From: Rhododendron vialii
Lineage: Eukaryota > Streptophyta > Magnoliopsida > Ericales > Ericaceae
Length of the DNA: 64,000 nucleotides
Direction of reading: 5' to 3'
Assembly (NCBI RefSeq): GCF_030253575.1
Contig: NC_080563.1
Coordinates: 33,031,001 to 33,095,000, forward strand
The position numbers were made by a program, and so were the translations under genes. The notes under the pieces were generated by a model that saw nothing but the letters and a program-made list of their open reading frames with translations, was not told the origin of the DNA and did not search any database. This document shows positions 1-13,200 of the stretch, one piece after another. How positions within the stretch are numbered: the first letter of the stretch is position 1; the number at the start of each line of letters is the position of its first letter.

Positions 1-25
1 TGACTTGACAAGTGCCATATATTGG

Positions 26-137
<112 letters not shown>

Positions 138-638
138 ATTTTCTCTTCTATATTTAATGTGGCTTCAAATATTTGGACCAAGACCCCATCCAATTTTCTC
201 AGGTCTAGTCTTGTTTAGTTTGGATTATTGTAGGCCTCTTATGGGCTCACAACAGTAATCAAAATCTATAAACCATCATGTAGCTCGACAAGTAGATCAT
301 CTATGTAAAAGATCAACTTGCTCTAACATCGATGGCTGCATAAACAAAATGGATTTGTGCTAACAAAAGTAGACGGACAAAAAATGGTTTGAAATTTAAA
401 CTGCTACATTTTCTTGAACAACAAATCTGTTTTGTTCTTGCAGCTATTGATGTTTACATCAGGCTGAATTTTTTTTATGGATTGTATACTTCGTGAGCTC
501 TTCAAAATGACTAATTCTGATTATTGTAGAGGGCCGAGGACCCGCAAAAACCTAATTAAATATGGCCTAGGATGGGTGCTTGGTCCAAAGATTGATACTA
601 CCTTGTTTCCGAATACAAGATGATAAGTATCGATAACA

Positions 639-802
639 GAGCCGGCCATGAGCTAAAGTTTATGCTGCGACCACTTTAGGCCTCTAAATTTTTTTTGGAT
701 TTCAAGATCCTTCTTACTTTTTACCCCTTATATTAATAGTCTAACAAAAAGGTCTCATTTTTAATTTTCGCTTTAAGTCCCTAAAAAATCAGTGTCTGCT
801 CT
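639..802. mobile_element. Small MITE-like element, family with GAGCCGGCC-type ends (copy 1)
   Basis: The left end reads GAGCCGGCCATGA and the right end TCAGTGTCTGCTCT, an imperfect terminal inverted repeat. The interior (AGGCCTC, a T-rich stretch, then TTTAAGTCCC) is shared with the copy at 4171-4335, so this is a dispersed repeat. The superfamily was not determined. Confidence 0.55.
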
Positions 803-835
803 AAACCATAAATACAAAATGACATGCATCATGTG

Positions 836-1275
836 TTATGTTTACAGCCTAATGAACTTGATGCACACTGATATTTTGATTATTCTAGAAATATAGGAAT
901 CTTAATTTATTATTTTCAGTTCAGCATTTTAGTAGGAATGTTTTATTTTAGTCAAGATAAAATTTATAAGTATTTAGTTTTCCTAATTTGATTTGATCAA
1001 GCTTTCCCATTTTGAATAGGTTTCTTGGTCAAGGAAAATTAGGATTGATTTTATTTCCTTGTGTTTATTTTCCTTCTTAGATTTTAAGAAAAGCTAGGTT
1101 TAGGAATTCTATTAGTATAAATAAAGTTGTAAGCCTTAGGGCTAATGAGTTGTTTTATGAATTATTAATGAAAATTTGAGAAGTTTCTCAAAATCGTTTG
1201 TTCGTAGAGAGAATATCTTTAGTTCAAACTTATTCGTGATTGTCCTTGTTGCGCGTTCTTCTATTTCAGCACGCC
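836..1275 (+). mobile_element. Possible degenerate solo LTR
   Basis: An A/T-rich stretch begins with TG, contains a TATA-like TATAAATAAA near 1118 followed by a leader-like segment, and has a CA near 1270. This resembles a plant LTR promoter region. No target duplication or internal retroelement sequence was found, so the call is tentative. Confidence 0.25.
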
Positions 1276-2142
1276 TCCCTACATCTATATGTCAATTTAA
1301 ATACCATGTAAGAAGAACTAATCCCAAGCAGCCGTGGTTACGGGTTAAAAGTACCAAAAAAATTGCAAAACGCGTGCTAGAAATGGACATGTTTTCAAGG
1401 GATTCATCTTTTAAAATAATGTTTTTTCACTCCCCTTTTTTATAAATGCACTCATTTTAATTGTCTTTTAGTATAAAAATTTATAATAAAAATTTCACTA
1501 AAATACAAGAAAGGGTGTGCCTTCATCATAAAAGAATGAGCAAAAATCATTTCCCTTGGCTAAAACAAAATAATATTTGACTTTTCTAGACGGAGTCTTA
1601 GCAACAACTTGTAACAATAGAATATTCTCTAACGTCATGTTTGTTGACGGTCAAATATGACCGGATATAGCGTGACCTCGGATATGGCAACCTAGATATA
1701 AACTCACACACCAAAAAATAAAAATTATAAATTTGAAAAATAAACTCAGGACAAAAACTTATGCCACCACACTTGGAGTAATTATGGCCAATCTCTGAGT
1801 ACTATAGAACTGTTTAGTTCAGGGATCAAATGAGCTTACCAATAGCTTGTTCATATCCAGATAACTGTGTAAGCTTGGTGAGAAAGATATTGGAGAGGTT
1901 CACTAATCATGTACCAAAGAGGATTTGGTATGAGGTCTCTTGTGATTGTTTGTTTCAACTTGGTAGTTGATCATTGTTATTGATTCTACTTGAATATGAG
2001 CATTGTTATTCTGTTATATCGTATATTTTTCGAATAATTTATTTTTCAGGTGTGAAGCCGGATTAGTAAAAATTAAATCGGAGCATATTATGATTATTTG
2101 AAGAGTCTTGGAAGAGTTAACATTTTTGGAGTATTTAGAAGA

Positions 2143-2265
2143 TTTTTTTTTTTTTTGATAGGCAAAAAGATTTTATTAAAACTCGACAATGGGTACATCG
2201 AGAGAGGACCATATACAGACCACTGAGAAAGAGTTGGAGGTTTTTCCCATTTATTTTAGAGATGT
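2143..2265 (-). mobile_element. L1-type LINE 3' end remnant (poly-A side at the low coordinate)
   Basis: Read on the minus strand, this stretch ends in a poly-A run (T run at about 2143-2157). It carries a tail (CTCGATGTACCC, then TTTTGCC next to the poly-A) that matches the tail of the better preserved L1 fragment at 5392-6150. No coding part was identified. Confidence 0.4.
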
Positions 2266-2615
2266 AAATTTTTATACAGAAAGAATGAAGCCTGGAAGTG
2301 TATAAAATACGGCGTATTTGGTGTTTTATTCTCGAAAAAGGCGGGGCATTATACACACACAAGACAGAGTAAATCGCCGGAATACGCAAATGGAATAACT
2401 CGCCAGAATACCTCTAATATTTAGTACATATACGAAAGAATAACTCACCGGAGTAAACAAATCTGACTTGTCAGAGTAAATGGCCAGAGTAAACAAGATC
2501 TAACTCGTCAGGGTAACTAGTCGGAGCAACTCGAACCAAAATAGATTTGATCGGAGTTATTATTGCATTAAAAGATGTAACTCGAACCCAACAGAATACT
2601 CGCCAGAATCCATTC

Positions 2616-2616
<1 letters not shown>

Positions 2617-2655
<39 letters not shown>

Positions 2656-2687
2656 TGAGTGAGAGTGAGAGTGAGAGTGAGTGAGGG
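2617..2687. repeat. Compound (GT)n/(GA)n microsatellite
   Basis: A GT run passes into a GA run and then into irregular GAGTGA units. Confidence 0.9.
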
Positions 2688-3526
2688 CGGCAAAGCTATG
2701 TTGGGCCCGGAGGCCCCTCCCCGGCCCCGGCACCCCGAGCTCTCGAATTTTAAAATTTTTATTTTGTATATACATGATTTTTAATATTATTGAATTTTTT
2801 TATCCGCAATATATATTATTGATAATATTCGTGTATAATTACTTACTCTTAATAGATTTGGTTTGATTTGATAAAAAACTGGTTATTTTACATTATCAAT
2901 TCTCAATTTCTTTCATAAATGAAAAATAAGCACGTAATAGTTAAAATAGCATAAAGACAAAATATAAAATGATTAGTATACTTTAACTACTTTAAGATAG
3001 AATCATTTCAATGTACAAATGTACGTAATGTATTAAAAAATAAAAACTTTATAATATAATAAGTATGCATTCTAATTAAAAATATATACGCCTACTAAGC
3101 TCCCTTCAAAATCCTAGCTCAACCACTCGTCTTCTATCTCATCGGTGTGTGGCAATGTCTGTAGCAAAAATAGGAAGTGGCAAGGCTGCTGGAAACCAGA
3201 AAAGGGCACCATCCATCGGCTCACCACTTTATCCTCGCGGAAGGTTCCCCTAGGCTGCTGGAGATGCTAGAATTTTGATGGAAAAGTTACTAGCTAAATT
3301 TAAAAATGCACTTAATTTGTTGTACGTGGCTGACTAGTACTGAAGGATACGAGGAGTGAAGTCATAAACTAGTAGTTCCCTTTAACATGTTATGTGACAG
3401 CCACAGGTGATGTGTATGGTAATTAAGATATTGCATTGTATGTTACGTACGCACATTGTAGAGATAAATATATTTATATATTTATATATGTGTGAACAAA
3501 ATAGAAGTTGTTAAAATAATTCGGTC

Positions 3527-4120
3527 TTTATTTATTCAGGTCAACATTCTTCGTTTACGTACCACGGGATCGATGGAATGTCAGCTGCTATCTTATCTCA
3601 CCAATATTGCCATTCCATATAAACTCTGTATTTCCATCTACCTTGTACATTCTTATTTATATCTGCACACTTGTTCCAGTGTGAAAAGCAAACAAAAAAT
3701 GTGTGTGAAAAGGCAAAACAAAAAAAAATATGAATTCCAAGGGGTTGGTCGAGTGATCTTAGCTTGGATCTTAGGTGTTTGCTCCATCCTAATTAATGTC
3801 TCAAGTTCAATCGTTTTTTTATTCAGGTCTACATTCTTCGTTTACGTACGTACCATGGGATCGATGGAATGTCAACTGCTATCTTATCTCACCAATGCCT
3901 GTCCATATAAACTCTGTATTTCCATCTACCTTGTACATGTTTATTTATATCTGCACACTTATTCGAGTGTGAAAAGCAAAAAAAAATATGCGTGAAAAGG
4001 CAGAACAAAAAATATGTGTGTGAAAAGGCAAAACAAAAAAATATGAATGCCAATGGGTTGTTTAAGTGGTCTTGGCTTGGAATTTGGGTGTTTGTTTTAT
4101 CCTAATGTCTCAGGCTCGAT
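3527..4120. repeat. Imperfect tandem duplication of about 290-300 bp
   Basis: Two diverged units (about 3527-3815 and 3818-4120) share long blocks: the ATTCAGGTC..ACATTCTTCG start, GGGATCGATGGAATGTCA, the AAACTCTGTATTTCC block and the GTGTGAAAAG run. Each ends in a stretch resembling the head of the SINE-like element at 26006. The 167-codon ORF across it is only open because both units lack stops in one frame. Confidence 0.75.
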
Positions 4121-4170
4121 TCTCCTTGCCAACAAATCTTGGAACCACCTCATCCCCATGCGTAACTGCA

Positions 4171-4335
4171 AAGCCGACCCTGAGCTAAAGTAAGTGTTGT
4201 TGTTGCTTTAGGCCTCCAAAAAATTCTAAATTGTAAAAGTTTATCATATTTTTTTTATCTCTTATTATAGTCGAATAAAAGAGGCCATATTTTTTAATTT
4301 TTGCTTTAAGCCCCCGAAAAGTCAGGGCCAACTCT
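4171..4335. mobile_element. Small MITE-like element, family with GAGCCGGCC-type ends (copy 2)
   Basis: The ends AAGCCGACCCTGA and TCAGGGCCAACTCT are imperfect inverted repeats of each other. The interior matches the element at 639-802. Confidence 0.55.
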
Positions 4336-4767
4336 ACGTGTAAACGTTCAAAAAGGGCTGTGGGAGGGACTGTAAGAATTAGTACGAGGTGCGCGCAAAT
4401 TAACCCGAGATTAGTCCGAAATACACAAGCTTGTCCGGAACACCCTACATTACCAAAAAAACAAATATATATATATACACACACATGTGTGTGTGAAAAG
4501 GAAAAATAAAATAATGGGCGTGTGTTTGGACTGTTTGTATGTGCGTGTGGGAGACATCAACGTTGACTCCCTTGGATCTTATAATTGCAAAAATCCCCCT
4601 TATAGTTAAGTTTCACTCTCGCCTGGTACTTTTTCTAAATTGAATGAATCCAATACCCCCCTCATGTGCGAGATTATCACATAATTCCCCTCATGTGTCG
4701 CAAATGAGGTCCCCTCCTCATTTTCATGATCCAACTGATCTACTTTGCAAGCTCGATGTATAAGTTA

Positions 4768-5144
4768 CTCCCTCCGTCCCATTTTGGTTGTCTTTTTTTG
4801 ATGTTCGTGTCAGTTTTAATCGGTTATCTTCCAATGTGAATCTCTAAAAATATGCAATATGAATTTTATTTGATAGATTTCAATTTATTCCATAATACAA
4901 AGTTGTTGAAATCATGAAAAACATTATAAATTGAAAGATATTCACCTTGCTTGGATTGACATTTTGGGAGTAACTTTTAACTCTCGGCACAGTTTTCAAT
5001 AAATTTTTCTCTCTATCTCTCTCCACTCATTACCACTCCAACTCTCAAAAATAACTTTTTAAAATCTAAACCAAACAAAGTGATCGGTAATAGACACAAA
5101 AGTGATAAAAGATAAAATGGACAATGAAAATGGGACGGAATGAG
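4768..5144. mobile_element. Stowaway-like MITE (Tc1/mariner type)
   Basis: The left terminus CTCCCTCCGTCCC and the right terminus GGGACGGAATGAG form an inverted repeat flanked by TA on both sides, the signature of Stowaway MITEs. The element is about 377 bp. Part of its interior (CTCTCTCCACTCATTACCACTC) recurs at about 31880-31975 inside intron 2 of lipoxygenase gene B, so a fragment of the same family lies there. Confidence 0.85.
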
Positions 5145-5391
5145 TATTTATGTAAAAGATCGAGTTAAATAATTAATCGGACATCAGCATCTATCTAAGC
5201 AAACCAAAGGTTGTGGACATCAATTTTTTTGTTTTGTCTTTATTGAAAATAAATTCACGTTTGTTAGTTTTAGACTACAAAGTTGTGGGTGTATTGGTTT
5301 GTCTCGAAGAGATAAATCAGAAAAGTTAAAAATTATGACATTTACACACATAAAAATTTGGAAATATCCAAGAAAAGGAAAAAAACCACAT

Positions 5392-6150
5392 TTTTTTCTT
5401 TTTCTTTTTTTTTTTTTTGCTCGGCAAACGAAACTTTTTATAGAAACTATAAAGGGTACATCGAGGGTAGAACAAGACAAACGAAAACATTGACTAGCCC
5501 ATCCAACAAAAAGTTAGACAGCCACTACATCTCAACAAAAACTACAATTTGAGCTTACGAATACCGTCAAGAAACAATTTAAACTCCTCCACCGAATAAA
5601 TCTTGATTCCGAACTTGGTCTTCATCCACAATGCGACTCTAATTTTCACCAATTCTCCTACTACCTCAACACTCAAATTTGCATTGTTAAAGACAAGGTC
5701 ATTCCAGGCTAGCCACAAAGACCGCAAAGTGGCATAGAAAGACACTTCCCATATATTTTTCTCCAAATTCCTAAACCCGCTGTCAAACGACCATATAGCT
5801 AAATCTGCCAACAAATTAGGACAAACCCACGGAACATGCCACTAATCCAGAATTAGAGACCAAATATTCCAAGAGAATATACAGTGTAAGAAAAAATGAT
5901 CAGGAGTTTCGAGATGCAAGGAACACAAAGGGTAGGAAACTGTTTGGCCCTCTTGAATGATATTCCTACTGAAGAGCTCTGATCGTGTTGGGGCCCTATC
6001 CTGAATCGCCAGCCACGAAAAATTTCCACCTTAGGAGGGCAAAGATTTTTCCACAGTGAGCCCAAGAGTTGGTTCCGAGAATGACCAATCTCTTCCCATT
6101 GGTGGTAAACTGACTTGGAAGAAAAGCGTTTATCGGTAGTCCAATCTCTT
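5392..6150 (-). pseudogene. L1-type LINE 3' fragment: reverse-transcriptase zinc-binding (zf-RVT) region, frameshifted
   Basis: On the minus strand two overlapping broken frames (about 6065-5853 and 5814-5542) together show the zf-RVT pattern of plant L1 elements: LWKNLCPPKVEIF, a cysteine pair in the region of FPTLCVPC, and then W-rich LRSLWLAWNDLVFNN. The reading frame changes at least twice and the reverse-transcriptase core is absent, so it is a 5'-truncated dead copy. The minus-strand 3' end has a poly-A tail (T run at 5392-5418). No flanking duplication was resolved. Confidence 0.75.
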
Positions 6151-6692
6151 CACATTTTTTTCTTTTTCTTGGATGTTTCCAAAAAAATGCTAATATATTT
6201 GTTAAGCTTATTGATAAAAGTCTCTTTTGTATTTTCCTTATTGATAATCTTCTTTTTCTAAGTTACATAGTAGTAATTTATTCTTATGATCACCAAATTT
6301 GAGACATTTCCATACGTACGTGAGGGGAATCTATATCAGTATATAAGGTAGGTTAGTGTAATTTAATGAACTAGAATAAATATCCCAGTACATATCACAA
6401 ATCTCAAGGACGTCAGTGTAATTAACCAAAATATAATTATATTAATATTAACCAAGGCAATAAAAACGTGGTAGCTAACTTGTTCTCATGCAGAGTCATT
6501 TGGATAAGGGTAGAATTCAAGAACCAATTTTTCATTTTTTATTTTTTAGTAATGAATTCAAGAACTAATTACATTCAAACAATTAACAGAGAGTTTGTGG
6601 AAATGGTCTGAGTCTTACAATGGGTCTTTATTTATTATACAAAAGGGTGTTGAATGTTTCTTGGTCATGAAAACTTTCTTAGGGTTAAGGCC

Positions 6693-6700
6693 TATAAATA
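6693..6700 (+). promoter_or_regulatory. Probable TATA box of lipoxygenase gene A
   Basis: TATAAATA lies 131 bp upstream of the gene A start codon, followed by a pyrimidine-rich leader, as expected for a plant core promoter. Confidence 0.6.
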
Positions 6701-6830
6701 CCAACCCATCCCCTCCATAATTTCTCACACATTGCAACCATAGCCCTTGAGTTGATATTCTTATTTCTTTGCTTTTTCTACCTCAATTTGGCCATAGTTT
6801 TTCTTTTTCCGAGAAAAAAAAGACTAAGAG

Positions 6831-7204
6831 ATGTTCCATCAAATTTGGGACGCGATCACTGGAGAACACGAGGGGAGGACGATCAAAGGAACGGTTATCT
6901 TGACGAAGAAAAACGTTTTGGATTTCAATGACTTCAACGCGTCGATTCTCGATAAGTTTCATGAGTTGTTTGGAAGAAGAGTTTCTCTGCAGCTAATTAG
7001 TGCCGTTAATGCTGACCCTGGTTAGTTCTTCATCTGGATTTTTTTTTTCCTTTTTTAGGCATATTTCGTATTTCAGTTTGGTGTTTAGCTAGTAAACATC
7101 TTTTCCAATTTTTTGATTAATTATTCGTCTCAATGGAATGAATCGAAAAGTATAAAAGTATAGATAGAAATTTTAAAAAGTTCAGATAATATTACCCTTA
7201 ACCC

Positions 7205-7286
<82 letters not shown>

Positions 7287-10200
7287 GTAGAAATGGGTAA
7301 ATGATCGTTTATTGAGAAAAATACTAAAGTAGCGCGCTCTATGCCAGGTTGATTTATTTTAATCATGGATTCTCGCCGAGGCCAGTTACGGAGTATTTTT
7401 AGAAAAAATTCGTACACTAGTTGAGCAGCCACTGCGCGCTCAGCTCATGACATAAACTGTCTCACTACTTTTCCAACCAAAATTTTGTCTCTCCTTATTT
7501 TGTTCGACAACCAAACGTGGCCATAATGTTTACCGTATTTATAATGGGACCAGAATCTAGTGGTCTTGAGTGAACCACATCGTGGGCAGACTTGAACCAT
7601 AAATCATGCAAGTACCCCTTTTTCCACGAATTTAATCTTCTGTTATGTTTGGCAATTAATCAAACTGAAATCCTTTTTGTTTGCTCTTTTTTTTTCCTTT
7701 TGTTTTGAAAGATTGATCATCAGTTGGCCGATCACCACAACCCGCCCCCCGTAATGTTTTTTTGTCGTTTTAAAAAAAAAATTACATTTTTGACAACCGA
7801 TTGTCGGAGCTAGCATCCATGCACACCCCTTGTCATTCGCTCATCTGAGGCCGCTTATAATAATATTGCAAGTGTTTAGAGAATAAAGGCTCACACACAG
7901 AGCCATTGGATTGCCGTGTATTTATAATACAATTAGTTACAAGAGATAGACTTTACCATGATCTAGGATACATACGACTGATAAGGATACAAAGATTAGA
8001 TAACTAAACTAACTCTTCTTATCTTTATCTAACATCCCCCCGCAAGCTGATGGGGGTCGAGACCTCAACTTCAGCTTGGAAGAAAGCTCACAGAAACGGC
8101 TAGTGGGGAGGCCTTTGGTAAAGAGATCGGCAATTTGATCTTTGGTACTGAGATAATGGACCAGGAGATCACCACGGGCTACCTTTTCACGAACAAAATG
8201 GTAGTCGATCTCGACGTGTTTGGTGCGAGCATGAAGAATGGGATTGGAAGTAAGATACGTCGCACCAATATTATCGCACCACAACACGGGGGGAGATGGT
8301 AAGTACAGGCCGAGCTCAAATAGGAGAGACTGAATCCAAGAAAGCTCCGCAGTTGCATCGGCAACGGCCTTGTACTCGGATTCTGTGGACGAGCGAGCAA
8401 TGGTTCGTTGCTTGCGCGAGGACCAAGAGACTAAGTTATTCCCCATATAAATAGCATAACCACCAGTAGAGCGGCGATCATCTGGGCAACCCGCCCAATC
8501 GGAATCTGAAAATGCTTGCAATTTCAAGTGAGTTGAACGAGAGATAAGTAATCCAAGATTAAGAGATTGACTGAGATAACGTAGAATTCTCTTGACGAGG
8601 ATCCAGTGCTCATCAGAAGGGTTTTGCATGAATTGGCAAACTTTATTAACAGCAAATGATATGTCCGGGCGAGTAAGAGTTAAATATTGCAAAGTGCCAA
8701 CAACTTGACGGTAAGCGGTCGGGTCCGAGAACGGTTTGCCACCGGATTTAGAGGGTTTCATGGCGATTGTCACCATAAAAAGAGCGAGAATCCTGACCAC
8801 GACCACCCCTGCCTCGACCACGAGAGCGGCCACCAGAAATGAAGGTACCGCGATCACGGTTAAAGTTGCGATCACGGTTAGAATTGGAGGTACCGCGATC
8901 ACGGTTAGATGGGCCATTGTGTTGAACCAAATTGGCTATAGGAGAGGGGTCAGGAGTAGCAGCAGAAATTGTCACAGCTGACGCAAATGAATCAGCATTC
9001 AGAAACTCATGACTGAGGAGAAGGGCATGCAATTCAGCGAAAGAAACAGGATCGGGACGGGCTGCAAGTGTGGTAACAAGGTCCTTAAATTCTGAACGAA
9101 GGCCTTTGAAAACATAGATGTTGAAATCAGTAGGGGATAACGGATGACCAGCAGCAGCCAGTTCATCGGAAATGGATTTAGCCCGATGAAGAAATGAGGA
9201 CACAGATTTATCCTCTTGCCTGATTTGTTGCAATTGCATGTGAAGCTGTAGGATACGAGTGTTGGACGGAGACGCCAACGACGCCTCGAGAGTTTCCCAT
9301 ATGGCCTTAGATGTGGTGAGGCCAACAACCAAGGAAAAAACTTCATCAGAAAGGGAACCAATGAGAAGACTCATTAGCATCTGATCTTGACAGACCCAAA
9401 CATCGTAGGCCGGATTTTGTTGTCCCGAAGGATTAGCATCATTGGGTGCTAGATGAGAAGGAGGACACGGATTGGTGCCATCAACAAAACCCATCAGTTT
9501 GTGGCCACGAAGAAAGGGAGCAACTTGTGTTTTCCAATAAAGGTAATTGGTGGTAGTTAGCTTGAGAGTGAGAAAATGGTGGGCACTTGGAAAAGATGAG
9601 GTGGAAGAATTGCAAGTGATATGTGGAGAGGAAAGAGGCAAACTGGTAGCAGAAGAGGAAGAGGATTGAGAAGCCATTTGACTTTGAAGCTCTGATACCA
9701 TATGATAATATTGCAAGTGTTTAGAGAATAAAGGCTCACACACAGAGCCATTGGATTGCCGTGTATTTATAATACAATTAGTTACAAGAGATAGACTTTA
9801 CCATGATCTAGGATACATACGACTGATAAGGATACAAAGATTAGATAACTAAACTAACTCTTCTTATCTTTATCTAACACCGCTCAAGTAACTGTCAATC
9901 ACTCACATTAGGAGCTATCATATCAGCCTGCCGAGTTAGCTAGTGATCCATATAATCCAATAATTACTCAAGTTTGGTACAAACCTTAGTCACACATAAT
10001 CCTTTAAAATAGTTTTCGCTCTCGCTGCCAAACATCGCACTGCGCTCGTGCTCTTAAACCTCATAGTATTCATGAATTTTAGTTGCTTGGAAGGTTTTTG
10101 AAAGACATTCTCACGGTCGCGCTCCCGCACCTGCATTAAGGCCCGGTTTGATAAGGGTATTAGCTTTTAGGATTGGACTACCAATTTCAAAGGACTAACA

Positions 10201-13200
10201 ATATTTTGTTTGGTAACCCAAAATGGGTTGGGACTATTAGTCAAATGGACTACCGAGGTGAGTTTTAGGGGGTATACACAATACCCTCTCACACTTGATA
10301 TTGATAATCCAATCCCAATACAAGCCATGCGAAATTACTTTCTTATCCTTGTTTAAACCAACTAATTACCAATCCCTTCTCCCTGTTACAGATTTTAGAT
10401 CTTGTTTTTTGGGTTCCATTAAACACGAAAAAATAGCCAACTCCATATAGATTAGATTTGCTACTATTATTGATATATAGATTAGGTTTGCTGCTAACTG
10501 TTCGGTATATTTTTGAAATTTCCATCTGTGTAATAATTTTTTTTCAAATGTATTTTTTTGATGCTGTGATAGTTTTTTGAAAAATTGGTTTGATCCAGAA
10601 AATATTCATCTGGGTTTGAGTTGGTTTGATTAGGTATTGAATAAATTAGTTTTGCATAAGGACAAAAATGGAAATGTATACTATCAATCCAATCTTATCC
10701 CATGTGAAACAAACATGATAGTAATAATCTCATCATCTAATCATATCTCAAACAAACATACTCATTACCAATTCCTTCTCATTATCAATCATAATTCTAA
10801 TACTAATCCCAGCTCCCGATATTAATAGATTAGGTTTGCTACTAGTACTAGACCCGATGCCGTTAAATCCTAACTCCTGTTAGTCTTTGTAACAATTTCA
10901 AAGATTAATATAAAAAAAAATTTGCTTTTTAGAAAAAAAAAAAAGAAAGAAAGAAAAAGGTATAAAGCAGTAACTATAGGAGTCTGATGTCTTCCAACCC
11001 TTCTTGATCTAACCCTAGAGTTTGTTGGGGCTACATATATGTTAGGTTTTACTTTGAAAAAGCATGGTGGAAAGTTTGCTGAAACCCCTTCAGCTGATCA
11101 AATTGGAAACTCTGGCTATAATCCTCTCAACAATGGGTCAATGAGTACCATCTTCCATTCAAGTAAAGGAACCATTAAATCGCCAATTATTTTGCCCCAA
11201 TGGTCATTTTTCTTATTTTTATTGCTACCAAAAGTTTATAACAATGATTAAACAATGTTTTTTTTTTTTTATTAATTTCGTTGTTTCCCTTCTTTTCATT
11301 GTGCACTTGCTATCGAAAAGTTTTTTAAAAAAAAATTGAGGTCATTGCGCTACATCATCAATGAGATGTAGCCATAGGGAGTAATACGAGACTTTTTTGG
11401 TTTGAAGAAAAGAAGATTTTATTAATCTGTGAAATAGTAATATAAAGATTAAAGGGCATGATGGCATCATAACGAAGCACGTGCATCCCAACGAGTTGGC
11501 TATTACACGTTTTATGAGATTACCACTTGTTTGAACTATAAGGTCAATTATGATTAAATTTGGGAAATGATTTTGTCACTTCTTTTTTTGTTAACGTCAC
11601 TCCCCTACAAGTGTATTTTTACACCAAAAATACACTTGCAGCTGCAGGGGAGTGGCGTTAACAAAAAAAGAGAGTGGCAAAATCAGCAACCTTAAATTTA
11701 AGTGGAATTTTTCATGTTTCTAGATGATTAGGTACTCTTCCAAAATCAAAAGACCAAATGCAGTGTTTGGGATCCAACGGCTTAATTAATTGTCCCTTGA
11801 CAAAGAGGAAGACTAATCGGCTCTCTTAATTAGCCTTCTTGGACGTAGAGCAATTTTAATTTTAATAAAAATTCAACAATACAGACCTTATATTTGGGTG
11901 AATATTACATGTATCCTTAAATTATATATAAGAAAATCAATATTTGAAATAGAATCATAATGTCAATTCTTTATTCTGTATTTTGTATAGAAATTCAAAA
12001 TATTTATGCATAAATTTATCACCAAACTTGAATTCATAACAGTTATCTGCATGTCATGAGTTTCTGTCTAAACATTGCTCCCTCTATTCCTAAATGATAT
12101 ATAGCTCATTATGAGAACATGCGTAATTTTTAGACCAAAAATAAAGTACTTCCGTGCATATTTTTTTCAAAATTTTTGACACTAAATTAAAGATCTCAAT
12201 GGCAAAATAAAGGTTAAAGATCTACCTCAACAGAAAAAAATTAAACAATTCACTGTCAAAAAAATTTAAAAATTATGCACAAAAATGCTATATTTTTTAT
12301 ATAAAAATTGCATATATTTTCGCAATGGACTATCTTGTAGAGTATAAAGTTTTCGACTATCTTTTCGACAAATATTATGAATTTTAAAAGGTGATTCAAG
12401 TAGGGCATAGTGCTCACACCTTAATACTACGTATTATAGCACTATAATAGTATAAGAGCTTTTTTTAAACAGCGAAAAAGAATTTATAATCATTGGAAAC
12501 AACTATACATAGTAATTGTTTTGCTCTTTTATCTTGTCTCTCTAGGCTCATGGGAGAGATGAAAGGAGCAGTCATTTCTACGAGTCTAAACAACTAGTCG
12601 TTACAATTGGCTGTAAAAAAATAATTTTAAAAAAAAAAAAAAAAACACATCATATTGGTTCACAGTATAAATGCACTTTGCACAAAAACTTTTGGATACT
12701 ATTTTGAAAACAAAAATCTGTGTAATTTACATATAGTGGAGTGGAGATAATTTTCGAGAATTAAAAAGATATCATCTGTTATTTTTGTAAAAAAGAAATC
12801 TCCTTGAAAACTGAATTTGAAAACTTTTTGTAAACAAATTTGTTGTGCCCCCGATAAATTATGATTTTTACACTCTCTTTTTTGATGAATGTCACTCTAT
12901 TTCTTTTATTTTAGTGAATATTTTGTGTGTAAATTTTTCACTAAAAGACAAGAAACAGCTGATTGCATCTAACGTGACAATTATTTCTCTTGATAAAATG
13001 AGAACATACAAAAAGACAGGGACATAGCTAGCCTGAATTTTTGCGTAGAGTGGATGAAAATACACAATCAAAAAAATTAAAATAAAGAGAAATAAAGACA
13101 TGCATCCAGAATTTTCATAAGATAATAAACAATCCGTGTCCCCAAGCCTATTGATAAATTCAACATAATTATCAATTCAATTCAAGATTCAGTTCAATTA

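Larger units (their letters stand above)
7851..9884 (-). mobile_element. Non-autonomous Ty1/copia retrotransposon with identical LTRs, including 5-bp target duplication
   Basis: The element (7856-9879, minus orientation) is flanked by CCGCT at 7851-7855 and 9880-9884. The LTRs (9703-9879 upstream, 7856-8034 downstream) are identical by eye except at the outermost bases. Next to the upstream LTR is the primer-binding site TGGTATCAGAGC (complement at 9689-9700), matching initiator tRNA-Met. A G-rich polypurine tract (8035-8046 complement) abuts the downstream LTR. The interior keeps only gag and the RNase H end of pol; zinc knuckle, protease, integrase and most of RT are missing. It lies antisense inside lipoxygenase A intron 1. 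Confidence 0.93.

Noticed and set aside
2560..2775. Minus-strand ORF with His-Ser and Ser-Leu repeats
   Set aside because: It is a translation of the GT/GA microsatellite.
3492..3995. 167-codon ORF with two similar halves
   Set aside because: Its internal similarity comes from the tandem DNA duplication. There is no protein family, and the sequence outside the ORF is repeated to the same degree.
7130..7432. Minus-strand ORF with an Arg-Glu repeat
   Set aside because: It is the complement of the CT tract in lipoxygenase A intron 1.
11039..11251. 70-codon ORF in lipoxygenase A intron 1 ([13 protein letters not shown])
   Set aside because: No family recognised; short, and inside a repeat-filled intron.
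12076..12400. Possible Stowaway element beginning GCTCCCTCTATTCC
   Set aside because: No matching right-hand inverted end was found within several hundred bases.
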